Part shown: one piece after another, positions 40,095 through 49,405 of the stretch
Numbering within the stretch: position 1 is the first letter of the stretch
Layout of the letters: every line of letters begins with the position of its first letter
NCBI GenBank assembly: GCA_025924515.1
Contig: JAICIE010000007.1
Coordinates: 1 to 58,344, forward strand
Origin: Jatrophihabitans sp.
GTDB lineage: Bacteria > Actinomycetota > Actinomycetes > Mycobacteriales > Jatrophihabitantaceae
Reading direction: 5' to 3'
Length of the DNA stretch: 58,344 bases
Made by a program: the position numbers and the translations under genes
Notes under the pieces: model-generated
The model's input: the letters and a program-made list of their open reading frames with translations, nothing else
What the model was told of the DNA's origin: nothing
Databases searched by the model: none

Positions 40095-41327
40095 TCAGCC
40101 GATGAGAAATTGGGCGGTGTGCGCCGGCAGGGTGATCACACCGCTGACCGAACCGCCGGTGAGAGCGTCGTTGTAAGCCTTCCCGAGGGAGACGGTGAGG
40201 GGGCCCGTCGTCGGGTTGACCACAACCAGGCCGCCGCTGTACACGCGCTGGTACACGCCGTTGATCACGGAGTAGCTGCCGACCGGCAATCCGAGGGCGG
40301 CAAGGGAGGGCAGCATAGAGTCACCTGCGGAGATCGCAGCCGTCGACGAGTTGCTGAACTCGAAGGCCTGCTGGCCATTGGAGCCGAGGAGGAACGACCC
40401 GATCGCAAAGGCGTGCCAGTCGTTGATCTGCTGTTGCGTCCCGTCAACCCACACCTTCGTAAGGACCGCGACGCGCTTGTTCTGCGAAGCAGCCTGAGCC
40501 AGCATGTCGACGTCCTGCTTCCACTGGGTGAGCGTCCGGTACTGCGTGATTCCCATTTGCGCCGTGCGAATGAAGGTCTCTGCGAGAGCGATGTCGCTGC
40601 CGTTCAGGAGCACGCTCGATGGTGCGGTTGAATTGAAGTAGGAAGCCCCGCTGACGAGTCCGTTCGCAAAGATCGGCTTGCCGGTCTGGCTGCGGACGGC
40701 GTTCGACAGGTTGGTGGTGCGGGACAACCATGCGCCGGGGGTGTATGCCACACCGGTGGCGGGGTCGATCGGGGTGGCCGACACCATGCCGGCCGACCAG
40801 GTCCCGGCCCCGAGGTTGTCGAGGAAGCAGCCGTCGTAGTTGCTCGACGTCACAAGCTGGCTGCACTTCGAGGCGCGGTTGTTGATCCAGCCGGAGTTGA
40901 CCGGGTTCATGAGATAGAGGTTCCAGGCATTCGTGATCCGGTGACCGTTCGCGTCGTGGAGGAACCACGACTCCGGGAAACCGCTTGCCTCAGAACCGTT
41001 GGCCATGGCGCCGTTCATGTAGACGAGGATCCGCAGGCTCGGGTTCGCCGTCTTCATTGCTGAGACGTACTTGGCGTACGTCGACGGCAGGGCGCTGATC
41101 ACGGAAAACCGCTTGGCTTGGGCGACCGCTTCGTCCTGGGTGTAGCTGTGGGTGGGCGACTCCTGGTCGTCGAGCCATCCCTGGCCGGCGGGCGAGCTCG
41201 TCGTGGTCGACATCGTGAGCGCAGTGACCGCGGACGCTGTCGGGCAACCAGCAGCGAGCAGCATAGGCGCGGAGATCAGGCACGCGGTCGCGCCGATGCT
41301 GATCCGTGCGTAATTGATTTTGGGCAT
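40095..41327 (-). CDS. secreted glycosidase-like protein, paralog 3 of 3
   Basis: 410 residues from ATG 41327 (GGGGAAGGG just upstream). Signal peptide about 8-33 (ISIGATACLISAPMLLAAGC), possibly a lipobox at LLAAGC. The mature part starts W-L-DDQESPTHSYTQ and keeps LRILVYMNGAMANGSE, SNYDGCFLDNLGAGTWS, GKPIFANGLVSGASYF and VLTKVWVDGTQQQINDWHAFAIGSFLLG. It is closer to paralog 1 than to paralog 2 in several of these motifs. It stands alone, about 11 kb from the other two, on the far side of the RiPP and glycosyltransferase genes. Confidence 0.7.
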   Translation of the reverse strand: MPKINYARISIGATACLISAPMLLAAGCPTASAVTALTMSTTTSSPAGQGWLDDQESPTHSYTQDEAVAQAKRFSVISALPSTYAKYVSAMKTANPSLRILVYMNGAMANGSEASGFPESWFLHDANGHRITNAWNLYLMNPVNSGWINNRASKCSQLVTSSNYDGCFLDNLGAGTWSAGMVSATPIDPATGVAYTPGAWLSRTTNLSNAVRSQTGKPIFANGLVSGASYFNSTAPSSVLLNGSDIALAETFIRTAQMGITQYRTLTQWKQDVDMLAQAASQNKRVAVLTKVWVDGTQQQINDWHAFAIGSFLLGSNGQQAFEFSNSSTAAISAGDSMLPSLAALGLPVGSYSVINGVYQRVYSGGLVVVNPTTGPLTVSLGKAYNDALTGGSVSGVITLPAHTAQFLIG

Positions 41328-41527
41328 GGCCCTTCCCCTTCGCGGAGCTGTCGGATACTCGCGGGCGGAGTGAGCGGGTGACTGGTGCGTCGGGGGACCC
41401 GCTGGACCGCCGTCGACTTCCGTAATCGGCACCGCAAGGGGGTGACTGAAGTAGTGCTCGGGGAAAGGCCGTCCCGCTAACTAATTCTCGCCGGTCCCGT
41501 TCCTGCCGGACGATCTGCTTGCTCCGG

Positions 41528-41926
41528 TTACATGGTGCGCGAGCCGGGGCCGCCCTCGATCAGCAGCTGCACCGACCGCGTCCAGTGCCTCGCGTAGCGC
41601 CGCTGCAACTCGGGTATGCGCCAGTCCTCCCCGGTGACCATCTGCCGACACCGGTACGACTCGCAGTGACAGGCCAGCAAAAAGGACGGATCGGCGTTTC
41701 CGGTGGAGTAGTCGATCGTCAGCTCGTCGCCCGCAGCAATGTCGCGACGCGCCACGAGGGTGTCGCCGGCCCACCAGGCGTTCGGATCGCAACTGTGATT
41801 GACCGGTGCGGCCTCGGATGTGCTCCTCCACAGTGCGGCGCCCTCTGGCAGCGGGTCGACCGCGAACCAGCCGCGCCCCGCGATCGCCGACGGGCGCCGC
41901 TGCACAGCGACGACCCAGCCGGTCAA
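41528..41926 (-). CDS. SET-domain protein (putative lysine methyltransferase) with a shortened N-terminal part
   Basis: 132 residues from TTG 41926, sharing TTGA with the stop of the VWA gene. SET motifs: SAIAGRGWFAV at the start, VNHSCDPNAWW (Asn43-His44-Ser45-Cys46), GDELTIDYST with Tyr73, and a post-SET zinc site C86xC88xxxxC93 that should join Cys46. Homologs I remember have some 30-40 more residues between the G-R-G strand and NHSC; here LPEGAALWRSTSEAAPV bridges it directly. Either part of the SET core is lost or this is a minimal version. It would use SAM to methylate a protein lysine; substrate unknown. Confidence 0.75.
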   Translation of the reverse strand: MTGWVVAVQRRPSAIAGRGWFAVDPLPEGAALWRSTSEAAPVNHSCDPNAWWAGDTLVARRDIAAGDELTIDYSTGNADPSFLLACHCESYRCRQMVTGEDWRIPELQRRYARHWTRSVQLLIEGGPGSRTM

Positions 41927-43890
41927 CTCGCCGCGCGCCGCCGACCGTGCCGGGCCCGTAGGTAGTCGGCCACGACGTATTCGCCCAGCGCTCCCGGCTT
42001 CGGCAGGAACACCCGCCCGCCGTTGCGGCGGCCGACCTCCTCCATGAACGACACCAGCCGCGGGTCGTCATCGAGCATGAAGACGTTTATGATCGCCCCG
42101 CGCCGCGTGCACCGCTCGACCTCCGCCAGCGTCGCAGCGATCGTCTCGCGGGTGGGCGGCCAGGCGAAGTCGGCGAAGCCGTCGGCCGAGAGGTGCGCCG
42201 TCGGCTCGCCGTCGGTGATCACCAGGATGATCGGCTCGGACCCGCGGTGCTTGTCGAGATGCCGGCGGGCGAGCATCAGCCCGTGCTGCAGGTTGGTTCC
42301 CTGCACCCGGTCCCAATCGTGCTCGACGAGCGCGGCCGGCGTCATCGTCCTCGCATAATCAGAGAACCCGATGATCTCGATCGCGTCCTGCGGGTATCTC
42401 ATGCTCACAAGCGCATGCAGGGCCAGCGCGGTGGTCTTCGCCTCACCCCAGGTGCCGCGCAATTCCATCGAATAGGACATGTCGACCAGCAGGGCGACCG
42501 CCGCCGACGTACGCCGCTCGGTCTCGACGACCTCGAAGTCATCGGATGTCAGCGATACTGACGAACCGGTGGCGACGCTGCGCCGCACAGCGTTCCTGAC
42601 GGTTCGGACGACGTCGATCGGCTGTTCGTCACCGAAGCGCCATTCGCGGCTCGCGCCGGTGAATTCGCCGGCCGCGCCGGCGTCGCGCACGTCATGGCTG
42701 CCCTGTCGGCTCGCCTCCAGCGAGTCGAACACGCGCCGCAGCGCGGTGCCGCCGAGCCGTCGCAAGGCGCGGGGCGTAAGGGCCAGCCCGTCCCCCCGTC
42801 GCTCGAGATAGCCCTGGTTGCGCAGCTCCCGCTCGATTCGGCGCAACTGCTGCAGGTCGTTCACCGCGGACCGGCCGAGGGCCCGTTCGATGAGTTCTTC
42901 GTCGATGTCGTCGAGGCTGGCGCCGGGATAGTCCTGACCCAGCAGATCCTCGAGTTGGTCGAGGTCGGCCAGTTCCGCGATTGCGCCGGTGGCGTCGGAG
43001 TACCCGAGTGGCTGCTCGCCGCTCATCCGCTCTCGGCCGCCCCATTGGAGGTCCGGGCGGGCCGACCGCAGCCCCCGCTGCAGCCGGGCCATCTGCTCGG
43101 CCAAGCCGCTGTCACCGAGCGCCTGCTGCAGCAGCGACTCCAACTCGCCGCGCTGCTCGGGGGTCAGCGAGTCGAGCAGGCGTTGCGCGGCGGCGGCGCG
43201 GCGAGCGAGCGAGTCGATCAGCTCGTCGAGGTTCTGCGGGTTCTCCGGGAAGAAGTCCCCGTACCGTGCCATGAACTCGTCGAACTGTTCCTGCGTGTGC
43301 TCGCCGCGCGCGTCGGCGTCGAGCAGGTCGTTGAGCGCCTGCATCATCTCGCGGATGCGCTGGAAATCCTCGGCGGACGCGTTCTGCAGCGCCTGGCGCA
43401 TTCCCGCGAACTGGGCGTCGAGGACCTCCTCGCGCAACAGTTGCTGGATCTGCGCGTACGCCTGCTGCGCCTCCGGTGAACGCCACGAGTAGTCGGCCAG
43501 CGCCCGCACCGCCCGCGCTGTGTCATCCGGGAGCGTGTCCAGTTCGGCCTCGGCCATCCGCGCCGCGTCGGACGGGTCCGGGAACAGCTCGCGCCGTTCG
43601 GCCGTCAGCGCCTGGTCGAGCAGCTGCCGGACCTCCTGGAGCGTGCCGTCGAGGCGGCCCTGGCGACGCAGCTCCCGCGCCCGCTCACGCGAGCGCCGGC
43701 GCAGCGCGTCGAGCCCATTGCGCCCGTCGGGTCCGCGGCGCAGCAGCCGGTTCAGCGCCGCGCGCGCGGACGAACCGCTGAGCACCTCGTCGCCGACCTG
43801 GTCCAACGCCTCGCGGATGTCGTACGGCGGCGCGAGCGGGTCCGGACCCCCGTGCCAGGCCCCGTACCGGCTCTGTCCGAAGCGGGTCAT
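41923..43890 (-). CDS. VWA-domain protein paired with a MoxR-like ATPase
   Basis: 655 residues from ATG 43890. Residues 1-400 are charged and helical (many Leu/Gln/Glu-rich stretches such as RRAAAAQRLLDSLTPEQRGELESLLQQAL). The C-terminal 200 residues are a von Willebrand A domain with a full MIDAS: VALLVDMSYSMEL (DxSxS), GTNLQ (Thr) and LVITDGEPT (Asp). This architecture and the adjacent AAA gene form the MoxR/VWA pair thought to act as a chaperone for metal insertion or complex assembly. A 19-nt gap separates it from the ATPase gene upstream. Confidence 0.85.
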   Translation of the reverse strand: MTRFGQSRYGAWHGGPDPLAPPYDIREALDQVGDEVLSGSSARAALNRLLRRGPDGRNGLDALRRRSRERARELRRQGRLDGTLQEVRQLLDQALTAERRELFPDPSDAARMAEAELDTLPDDTARAVRALADYSWRSPEAQQAYAQIQQLLREEVLDAQFAGMRQALQNASAEDFQRIREMMQALNDLLDADARGEHTQEQFDEFMARYGDFFPENPQNLDELIDSLARRAAAAQRLLDSLTPEQRGELESLLQQALGDSGLAEQMARLQRGLRSARPDLQWGGRERMSGEQPLGYSDATGAIAELADLDQLEDLLGQDYPGASLDDIDEELIERALGRSAVNDLQQLRRIERELRNQGYLERRGDGLALTPRALRRLGGTALRRVFDSLEASRQGSHDVRDAGAAGEFTGASREWRFGDEQPIDVVRTVRNAVRRSVATGSSVSLTSDDFEVVETERRTSAAVALLVDMSYSMELRGTWGEAKTTALALHALVSMRYPQDAIEIIGFSDYARTMTPAALVEHDWDRVQGTNLQHGLMLARRHLDKHRGSEPIILVITDGEPTAHLSADGFADFAWPPTRETIAATLAEVERCTRRGAIINVFMLDDDPRLVSFMEEVGRRNGGRVFLPKPGALGEYVVADYLRARHGRRRAAS

Positions 43891-43909
43891 CGGCGCTTCC
43901 TCCCCGTCC

Positions 43910-45337
43910 TCACGAGCCGTACACGGTCCGGGTGCCGTCGGAGTCCTTGGCCAGCCGCTTGTTCAGGTGCAATCCCTCCAGGGCGAACTCGAGGACGGCC
44001 GCAGCGATGCCGATTGCTGCCGGGCCCTCCCCGATCCCGCCGGGTTCCAGCCGCTCCAACAGGCCGGACAGGACGGGAACCGGCCCTAGTTGCGACAACA
44101 GCGCCTCGGCCGCGACCGTGTCCCCGGTCTCGACGGTCAGGCCCTCGTCGAACCGGCGCTGCAGCGGCCGCAGGTCCAGCCCGGCCAGCCGCGAGCGGTA
44201 GGTCTCGGCGATCGCCCGCCGCAGCAGGTGCTCGAGCAGATCGAACTCGCGGCCCTCGTCCGCGTCGTCGAACTCGACCTTTCCGCGGCTGGCCGGAACG
44301 ACCGACCAGAGATCGGCGACCCGGGCCACCGCGGCCGGCTCGCGGGTGCGCGCCGCACGCCGCACTGCGCTTGCGGCGACCGTCTCCACCGCGGCGATCG
44401 CCAGCCGAGCCGAGACCCCGGACCGCTGGTCGACCTGCGGGGCGTCGCGCACGTTGCGGGCGAAGCGCGCCACGACCTCGAGCAGGTGCCCCGGGACCAG
44501 CGGCGCCTCGAAGTCGGTGTCGCTCCAGAGGACGGCGGCTTCCTGAGTGATCAAGCGCAGCTCGTCCATCAGCGCGAGCGGGTAGTGCGTGCGGACCTCG
44601 GCCCCGAACCGGTCCTTCAGCGGGGTGATGATCCGTCCGCGGTTCGTGTAGTCCTCCGGGTTGGCGCTGGCGACCACCAGCAGGTCGAGCGGCATCCGCA
44701 ACTGGTAGCCACGCACCTGGATGTCGCGCTCCTCGAGGACGTTGAGCAGCGCGACTTGGATTCGTTCGGCGAGGTCGGGCAGCTCGTTGACGGCCATGAT
44801 CCCGCGGTTGGTGCGCGGCACGAGGCCGAAGTGGATCGTCTCCGGGTCGCCGAGGGTGCGCCCTTGCGCAACCTTGATCGGGTCGATGTCCCCGATGAGG
44901 TCGCCGACGGAGGTGTCCGGGGTGGCGAGCTTCTCGCCGTAGCGCTCGCTGCGGTGCTTCCAGTCCACCGGGGTCAGGTCGCCGTCCGTGGCGACGAGCG
45001 CGATGCACCGCGAGCAGACCGGCGCGTACGGGTGGTCGTTGATCTCGCAGCCGGCGACGACCGGCGTCCACTCGTCGAGCAGGCTCACCAGGGTGCGGAT
45101 CAGGCGGGTCTTGCCCTGACCGCGCTCGCCGAGAAGGACGAGGTCGTGCCCGGCCAGCAGAGCTCGCTCGACCTCGGGAACCACGGTGTCGTCGAACCCG
45201 ACGATGCCGGGAAGAGACGGCTCGCCGGCCTCCAGGCGGGCGATGAGGTTCTGGCGGATTTCGGTCTTCACGCTGCGGTGTACGTGTCCGGAGGCGCGTA
45301 GATCGCCGAGGGTGGCTGGTGCTGGCGGCGCTGTCAC
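43910..45337 (-). CDS. MoxR / magnesium-chelatase-like AAA+ ATPase
   Basis: 475 residues from GTG 45337 (a GTG one codon earlier is equally possible). Start RASGHVHRSVKTEIRQNLIARLEAGEPSLPGIVGFDDTV; Walker A LLGERGQGKTRLIRTL; a zinc-like Cys pair in APVCSRCIA; Walker B-like GIMAVNELPDLAERIQVALLNVLEERDIQVRG; sensor 1 LLVVASANPEDYTNRGRII. The NEL.DL in place of DEV.D is normal for this group. It probably remodels a client together with the VWA protein. Cytoplasmic hexamer expected. Confidence 0.9.
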   Translation of the reverse strand: MTAPPAPATLGDLRASGHVHRSVKTEIRQNLIARLEAGEPSLPGIVGFDDTVVPEVERALLAGHDLVLLGERGQGKTRLIRTLVSLLDEWTPVVAGCEINDHPYAPVCSRCIALVATDGDLTPVDWKHRSERYGEKLATPDTSVGDLIGDIDPIKVAQGRTLGDPETIHFGLVPRTNRGIMAVNELPDLAERIQVALLNVLEERDIQVRGYQLRMPLDLLVVASANPEDYTNRGRIITPLKDRFGAEVRTHYPLALMDELRLITQEAAVLWSDTDFEAPLVPGHLLEVVARFARNVRDAPQVDQRSGVSARLAIAAVETVAASAVRRAARTREPAAVARVADLWSVVPASRGKVEFDDADEGREFDLLEHLLRRAIAETYRSRLAGLDLRPLQRRFDEGLTVETGDTVAAEALLSQLGPVPVLSGLLERLEPGGIGEGPAAIGIAAAVLEFALEGLHLNKRLAKDSDGTRTVYGS

Positions 45338-45518
45338 CACGTGAACGCTACGACGGGGGGAGTCGCGTCGCCACGTCCTTACCGACGCGTCACCGAAGAT
45401 CGACATCGGGTTTCTCCCACGACTGCTCGCGTTCGGGTCGGACACCGGGCAGACGCCGGACAGACGTGATCGAGGACGGGACCCGGCCGGGCGCACCGCC
45501 TGTGCCACGCTGGCGCGC

Positions 45519-45992
45519 ATGCCGGCGCAGCACTCTCCGCTCGACGATCTCGATGCCCGGCTGCTGCGCGAGCTGGACACCGCTCCGCGCGTCGGGGTCC
45601 TCGAGCTGTCGCGGCGCCTCGGCGTCGCCCGCGCCACCGTGCAGGCCCACCTCGACCGGCTGGTGGGCCGCGGCGTCATCGCGACCTTCGCACCGACCCT
45701 GGACCCGGTGGCACTCGGCTACGGCGTGACGGCCTTCGCCACCCTCGAGATCCGGCAGGGTCGCGGCGCGAACGTCCTCGAGCACCTGCGCGAGATCGCG
45801 GAGGTGCTCGAAGTGCACACGATCACCGGTCAGGGGGACATGCTGTGCCGGGTCGTCGCGCAGTCGAACGCCGACCTGCAGCGCGTGCTCGACCGGGTGA
45901 CGCAGTTCCCGGAGATCGTCCGGACGTCGACGGTCATCGCGCTGTCGAACCCGGTGCCCTACCGGGTGCTGCCGTTGGTGCGCGACGGCTGA
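45519..45992 (+). CDS. Lrp/AsnC-family transcriptional regulator
   Basis: 157 residues from ATG 45519. N-terminal helix-turn-helix LDDLDARLLRELDTAPRVGVLELSRRLGVARATVQAHLDRLVGRGVI, followed by the RAM effector domain (VTAFATLEIRQGRGANVLEHLREIAEVLEVHTITGQGDMLCRVVAQSNADLQRVLDRV). The GQGDMLCRVVA strand is the ligand/oligomer interface. It would bind an amino acid and control nearby or remote genes. The start falls 180 nt from the divergent MoxR-like gene, a candidate target. Confidence 0.92.
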   Translation: MPAQHSPLDDLDARLLRELDTAPRVGVLELSRRLGVARATVQAHLDRLVGRGVIATFAPTLDPVALGYGVTAFATLEIRQGRGANVLEHLREIAEVLEVHTITGQGDMLCRVVAQSNADLQRVLDRVTQFPEIVRTSTVIALSNPVPYRVLPLVRDG

Positions 45993-45999
45993 AGCGAGC

Positions 46000-46500
46000 T
46001 CAGCCGGTGAACGGCCGCGCGCTGACCAGGGCGACCTTGATGGTCTTGCCAGTGGGCGTGTCGTACTGGACCGTGTCGCCCTCCCGCGCGCCGGTGAGCG
46101 CCTTGCCGAGCGGGGACGCCGAGGAGTAGACGTCGATCCCCGCCGTCTCCGACTCCTCGCGGGACCCGATGAGGAACCGCTCGACCTCGTCGTCGCCCTC
46201 GAACCGGACCTCGACGACCATCCCCGGACCCGCGACGCCCTCGCTCACCGGCGCCTCGCCGACCCGGGCGGTGCGCAGCAGGTTCTCGAGCTGAAGGATG
46301 CGGCCCTCTTGCTTGGCCTGCTCCTCGCGGGCGGCCTGGTAGCCGCCGTTCTCGCGGAGGTCGCCTTCCTCGCGCCGCTCGTTGATCTCCTTGGCGATGA
46401 CCGGACGGTTGGCCTTGAGCTCCTCCAACTCACGCGACAAGCGGTCGTGGGCGTCCTGGGTCAACCAGGTGACGGTGGCGTCGTTGTCGAGTGTGGACAC
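46000..46500 (-). CDS. greA: transcription elongation factor GreA
   Basis: 166 residues from GTG 46500 with GGGAG 6 nt upstream (the open frame allows a TTG at 46506). N-terminal coiled-coil [56 protein letters not shown] with the acidic tip [10 protein letters not shown], then the FKBP-like C-terminal domain ([21 protein letters not shown]..., [18 protein letters not shown]). It rescues backtracked RNA polymerase by stimulating transcript cleavage. Convergent with Lrp and divergent from mca. Confidence 0.96.
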   Translation of the reverse strand: MSTLDNDATVTWLTQDAHDRLSRELEELKANRPVIAKEINERREEGDLRENGGYQAAREEQAKQEGRILQLENLLRTARVGEAPVSEGVAGPGMVVEVRFEGDDEVERFLIGSREESETAGIDVYSSASPLGKALTGAREGDTVQYDTPTGKTIKVALVSARPFTG

Positions 46501-46667
46501 GAACAACTCCCGAAGGGGGTGGAACGGTGCTGTGATCTAGCAGTCGAACGGCCAACGTAACACCGCCTGCCGACGGCCGGCGAAACCTGCGCGGGCGCGT
46601 GGCTCGTCGTCGGACCCGTCGGGGACAATCGGCACCGACGATGCGAACACGACATGAGGACGAAGCG

Positions 46668-47585
46668 ATGAGCGAGCGGGCCGCCGACAGCCGCCCCGGC
46701 GCAGGGCTGCGACTGATGTGCGTGCACGCGCATCCCGACGACGAGTCGAGCAAGGGCGCGGCGACCATGGCCCGCTACGTCGACGAGGGCGTCGACGTGC
46801 TGGTGGTCACCTGCACCGGCGGGGAGCGCGGCAGCATCCTCAATCCTGCGCTGCAAGGACGAGCCGACATCGAGGCGAACATCGCGGAGATCCGGCGCGT
46901 CGAGATGGACCGGGCCCGGGCGATTCTCGGCGTGGGCCAGCACTGGCTGGGTTTCGTCGACTCCGGTCTGCCCGAGGGCGATCCGTTGCCGCCGCTGCCG
47001 GAGGGCTGCTTCGGCCTGCAGCCGATCGACGAGGCGGTGCGCCGACTCGTCCGCGAGGTGCGCGAGTTCCGGCCGCACGTGATCACGACCTACGACGAGA
47101 ACGGCGGGTATCCGCATCCCGACCACGTCCGTTGCCACGAGATTTCCGTTGCCGCGTTCGAGGCTGCTGCCGATCCCGACGTGTACCCCGGCGAGGGGGA
47201 GCCCTGGCAGCCGCTGAAGCTTTACTACGACGTCGGCTTCAGCCGTGAGCGCTTCGATTCGCTGCACGAAGCGCTGATCGCGAAAGGGCTCGAGTCCCCG
47301 TTCGAGGAGCGGCGCAAGCGGTACGAGGAGCGGGCCCAGAAGGTCCGCGAGCCGAAGGTCACCACCCGGGTGCCGGTCGCCGACTGGTTCCATCGGCGCG
47401 ACGCGGCGCTGCTCGCGCACGCGACCCAGGTCGACCCCAACGGCTGGTTCTTCGCGGTGCCGCTCGACATCCAGAAGGAGGCCTGGCCGACCGAGGACTT
47501 CGAGCTCGCGCGTTCGCTCGTCGACTCGCAAATCCCCGAGGACGACCTGTTCGCCGGCATCCGCGGCAAGCCGGAGCTGCAGTGA
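46668..47585 (+). CDS. mca: mycothiol S-conjugate amidase
   Basis: 305 residues from ATG 46668 with GAGGA 7 nt upstream. PIG-L/LmbE-type zinc deacetylase: [10 protein letters not shown] (His22, Asp25 zinc ligands, Asp24 base), [12 protein letters not shown], and [17 protein letters not shown] with the third histidine. The Mca-type C-terminus ([38 protein letters not shown]) separates it from MshB. It cleaves mycothiol-drug conjugates to mercapturic acids for export, and shows that the host makes mycothiol. Overlaps the next gene by GTGA. Confidence 0.95.
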   Translation: MSERAADSRPGAGLRLMCVHAHPDDESSKGAATMARYVDEGVDVLVVTCTGGERGSILNPALQGRADIEANIAEIRRVEMDRARAILGVGQHWLGFVDSGLPEGDPLPPLPEGCFGLQPIDEAVRRLVREVREFRPHVITTYDENGGYPHPDHVRCHEISVAAFEAAADPDVYPGEGEPWQPLKLYYDVGFSRERFDSLHEALIAKGLESPFEERRKRYEERAQKVREPKVTTRVPVADWFHRRDAALLAHATQVDPNGWFFAVPLDIQKEAWPTEDFELARSLVDSQIPEDDLFAGIRGKPELQ

Positions 47586-47836
47586 TCCCCGCAGCGGCCT
47601 TCCCCGCGGCAGGCGTGCTTCTCGCCAAGAGCGGCGAGGCGGTGAAGTCCGGCCCGTGGGGGCTGGCGATCATCCTCGTCCTCTGCGTCGCGTGCTACTT
47701 CCTGTTCAAGTCCATGTCCAAGCACCTGCGCCGGGTCCGGGAGGATTTCCCCGGCCAGGAGCGCCCGCGCACCGACGACCCGGCCGACCCGCCGCGGGAA
47801 AAACCTCCGGCGCCGCCGGTCGAGCCGGGCAGCTAG
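47582..47836 (+). CDS. small single-pass membrane protein downstream of mca
   Basis: 84 residues from GTG 47582, overlapping the mca stop. One transmembrane helix ([21 protein letters not shown], about 24-44), then a basic stretch (KHLRRVRE) and a Pro-rich cytoplasmic tail. I recall a similar small gene after mca in other actinobacteria. Function unknown. Confidence 0.78.
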   Translation: MIPAAAFPAAGVLLAKSGEAVKSGPWGLAIILVLCVACYFLFKSMSKHLRRVREDFPGQERPRTDDPADPPREKPPAPPVEPGS

Positions 47837-47839
47837 CTC

Positions 47840-48958
47840 ATGCGCGTCGATCGGCGGACCGTCCTCGGCTACCGGTTCCGGGCCCAGCAGCTCGACCGGT
47901 CGGTCCGCGCGCCCGGTCGCTTGCGGGTTCTCGACATCGGGGTGCAGGACGGCGCCGGCGGCCAAGCCGCGCTGGCCTTCGCCGCCCGCCTCGAGGCGGT
48001 GCCCGCCGCGCCGCCGTTCGGTCCGGACCGGCCGCTGGCGCTGGCCTGGTCGCTGCGCGGGGCGCCGTACGTGCACCGGCGCGGCGAGCTCGACCGGGTC
48101 GCCGCCGGGCTGTATCCGCTGTCGGAGGCCGACGCCGCCGGACGTCTCAACGAGACCGGGCCGAGCGTCGCTCGGGCCGGAATCCCGGCGTTGCAGCAGT
48201 ACGCGCTTGCCGTCGAGGTGATGCGCGAGGTGGTTCGGGCTCCGGTCGCGAAGGGGGCGGCCAGCACCGAGGCGACCAGGCGGTTGCCCGGGCCGATGCG
48301 GCGGCCGTGCCGAGCCTGCGGCACCGAGCACATCTCCGACTCCGCCATGCGGGCCGCCGCGCTGACCGCCGGCATCGAGTTGGTCCCCGACACGGCGCCT
48401 CCCGTCCTGCAGCCCCGGCCGTCGGCGAAGGTTCCCGACCGCGCGAATGCGGCGGCCCTGCGTCGGCTGGCGCTCTCGTACCTGACCCTGCTCGGCCCGG
48501 CGACGCAGGCCGACGTCGCGGACTATCTCGGCGTGCGCCGCGCCGACCTCGCCGAGCACTGGCCGAAGGACGAACTCGCCGACGTGGAGGTAGACGGCCG
48601 GCGGGCGGTGCTGCCTGCCGAGCTCGTCGACGAGCTCGCCGGCGCGGAGCCGCCCGACGCGGTGCGGCTGCTCGGCGGCATGGATCCGTACCTGCAGGCC
48701 CGCGACCGCGACGTCCTCGTTCCTGACCGGACGCTGCACAAGGCGCTCTGGCCGGTACTCGGCCGTCCCGGAGTGCTGCTGGTCGACGGGGACGTCGCGG
48801 GGATCTGGCGGCCGAAGTCGTCGGCACACACCCTGACCCTTCAGGTCGAGGCGTTCGCGCCGTTGCCGCCGCGCGTCTGGTCGGGCGTCGAGCAGGAGGC
48901 CGAGCGGATCCGGGCCGCCCGGGGAGCGCAGCGGGTCGACGTCAAGCGCAGCGGCTGA
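47840..48958 (+). CDS. winged-helix AlkZ-like protein (putative DNA glycosylase)
   Basis: 372 residues from ATG 47840, 3 nt after the previous stop. Repeated winged-helix layout of the AlkZ/YcaQ family: VLGYRFRAQQLDRS, LALAWSLRGAPYVHRRGELDRVAAGLYPL, LGPATQADVADYLGVRRADL, and a late beta region (LLGGMDPYLQARDRDVLVPDR, VLLVDGDVAGIWRPK). AlkZ enzymes excise alkylated or cross-linked bases. The QxQ catalytic motif of AlkZ is not obvious here, so catalysis is uncertain. It is in the mca operon, both suggesting a defence against reactive chemicals. Confidence 0.8.
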   Translation: MRVDRRTVLGYRFRAQQLDRSVRAPGRLRVLDIGVQDGAGGQAALAFAARLEAVPAAPPFGPDRPLALAWSLRGAPYVHRRGELDRVAAGLYPLSEADAAGRLNETGPSVARAGIPALQQYALAVEVMREVVRAPVAKGAASTEATRRLPGPMRRPCRACGTEHISDSAMRAAALTAGIELVPDTAPPVLQPRPSAKVPDRANAAALRRLALSYLTLLGPATQADVADYLGVRRADLAEHWPKDELADVEVDGRRAVLPAELVDELAGAEPPDAVRLLGGMDPYLQARDRDVLVPDRTLHKALWPVLGRPGVLLVDGDVAGIWRPKSSAHTLTLQVEAFAPLPPRVWSGVEQEAERIRAARGAQRVDVKRSG

Positions 48959-48961
48959 CGC

Positions 48962-49405
48962 TCAGTCCGGACGGATCCGGCCGCGCGAAGCCTTGACCTC
49001 GCCGCGATGCCGCTTGACCTCGAGGCGCCGCTGCCGGGCCGACCGGGACGGCCTGGTGGCCCGCCGGGGTGCCGCCGGAGGCGCGAGCGCCGCGGCGACC
49101 AGGGCCGCGAGCCGAGCCCGGGCGGACTGTCGGTTCTGCAGCTGCGAGCGGCGTTCGGAGGCCACGATCGACAGCGTGCCGTCGACCAGGCGCCCGGCCA
49201 GCCGCTCGAGGAGCTGCTGCCGCTGCAGGTCGGTGAGCGCCGCGGACGCTGCGACGTGCCAGCGCAGCTCGACCCGGCTGTCGGTCGTGTTGACACCCTG
49301 CCCGCCCGGACCGCCGGCGCGGCTGAAGCGCTCGACCAGTTCGGCGTCGGGGAGGACGAGGCGGCGCGGTAGCCCCGGCCCCGGAGGGATCACCAGGTCG
49401 GTCAA
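48962..49405 (-). CDS. arfB: ArfB/ICT1-type peptidyl-tRNA hydrolase
   Basis: 147 residues from TTG 49405, overlapping the pepP stop (TTGA). The GGQ motif (34-36 in SRAGGPGGQGVNTTDSRVELRW) is the release-factor catalytic loop. The tail after about 110 is strongly basic (RRATRPSRSARQRRLEVKRHRGEV), matching the helix that ArfB inserts into the empty mRNA channel of stalled ribosomes. It hydrolyses peptidyl-tRNA on non-stop complexes. Convergent with the AlkZ-like gene, 3 nt apart. Confidence 0.92.
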   Translation of the reverse strand: MTDLVIPPGPGLPRRLVLPDAELVERFSRAGGPGGQGVNTTDSRVELRWHVAASAALTDLQRQQLLERLAGRLVDGTLSIVASERRSQLQNRQSARARLAALVAAALAPPAAPRRATRPSRSARQRRLEVKRHRGEVKASRGRIRPD

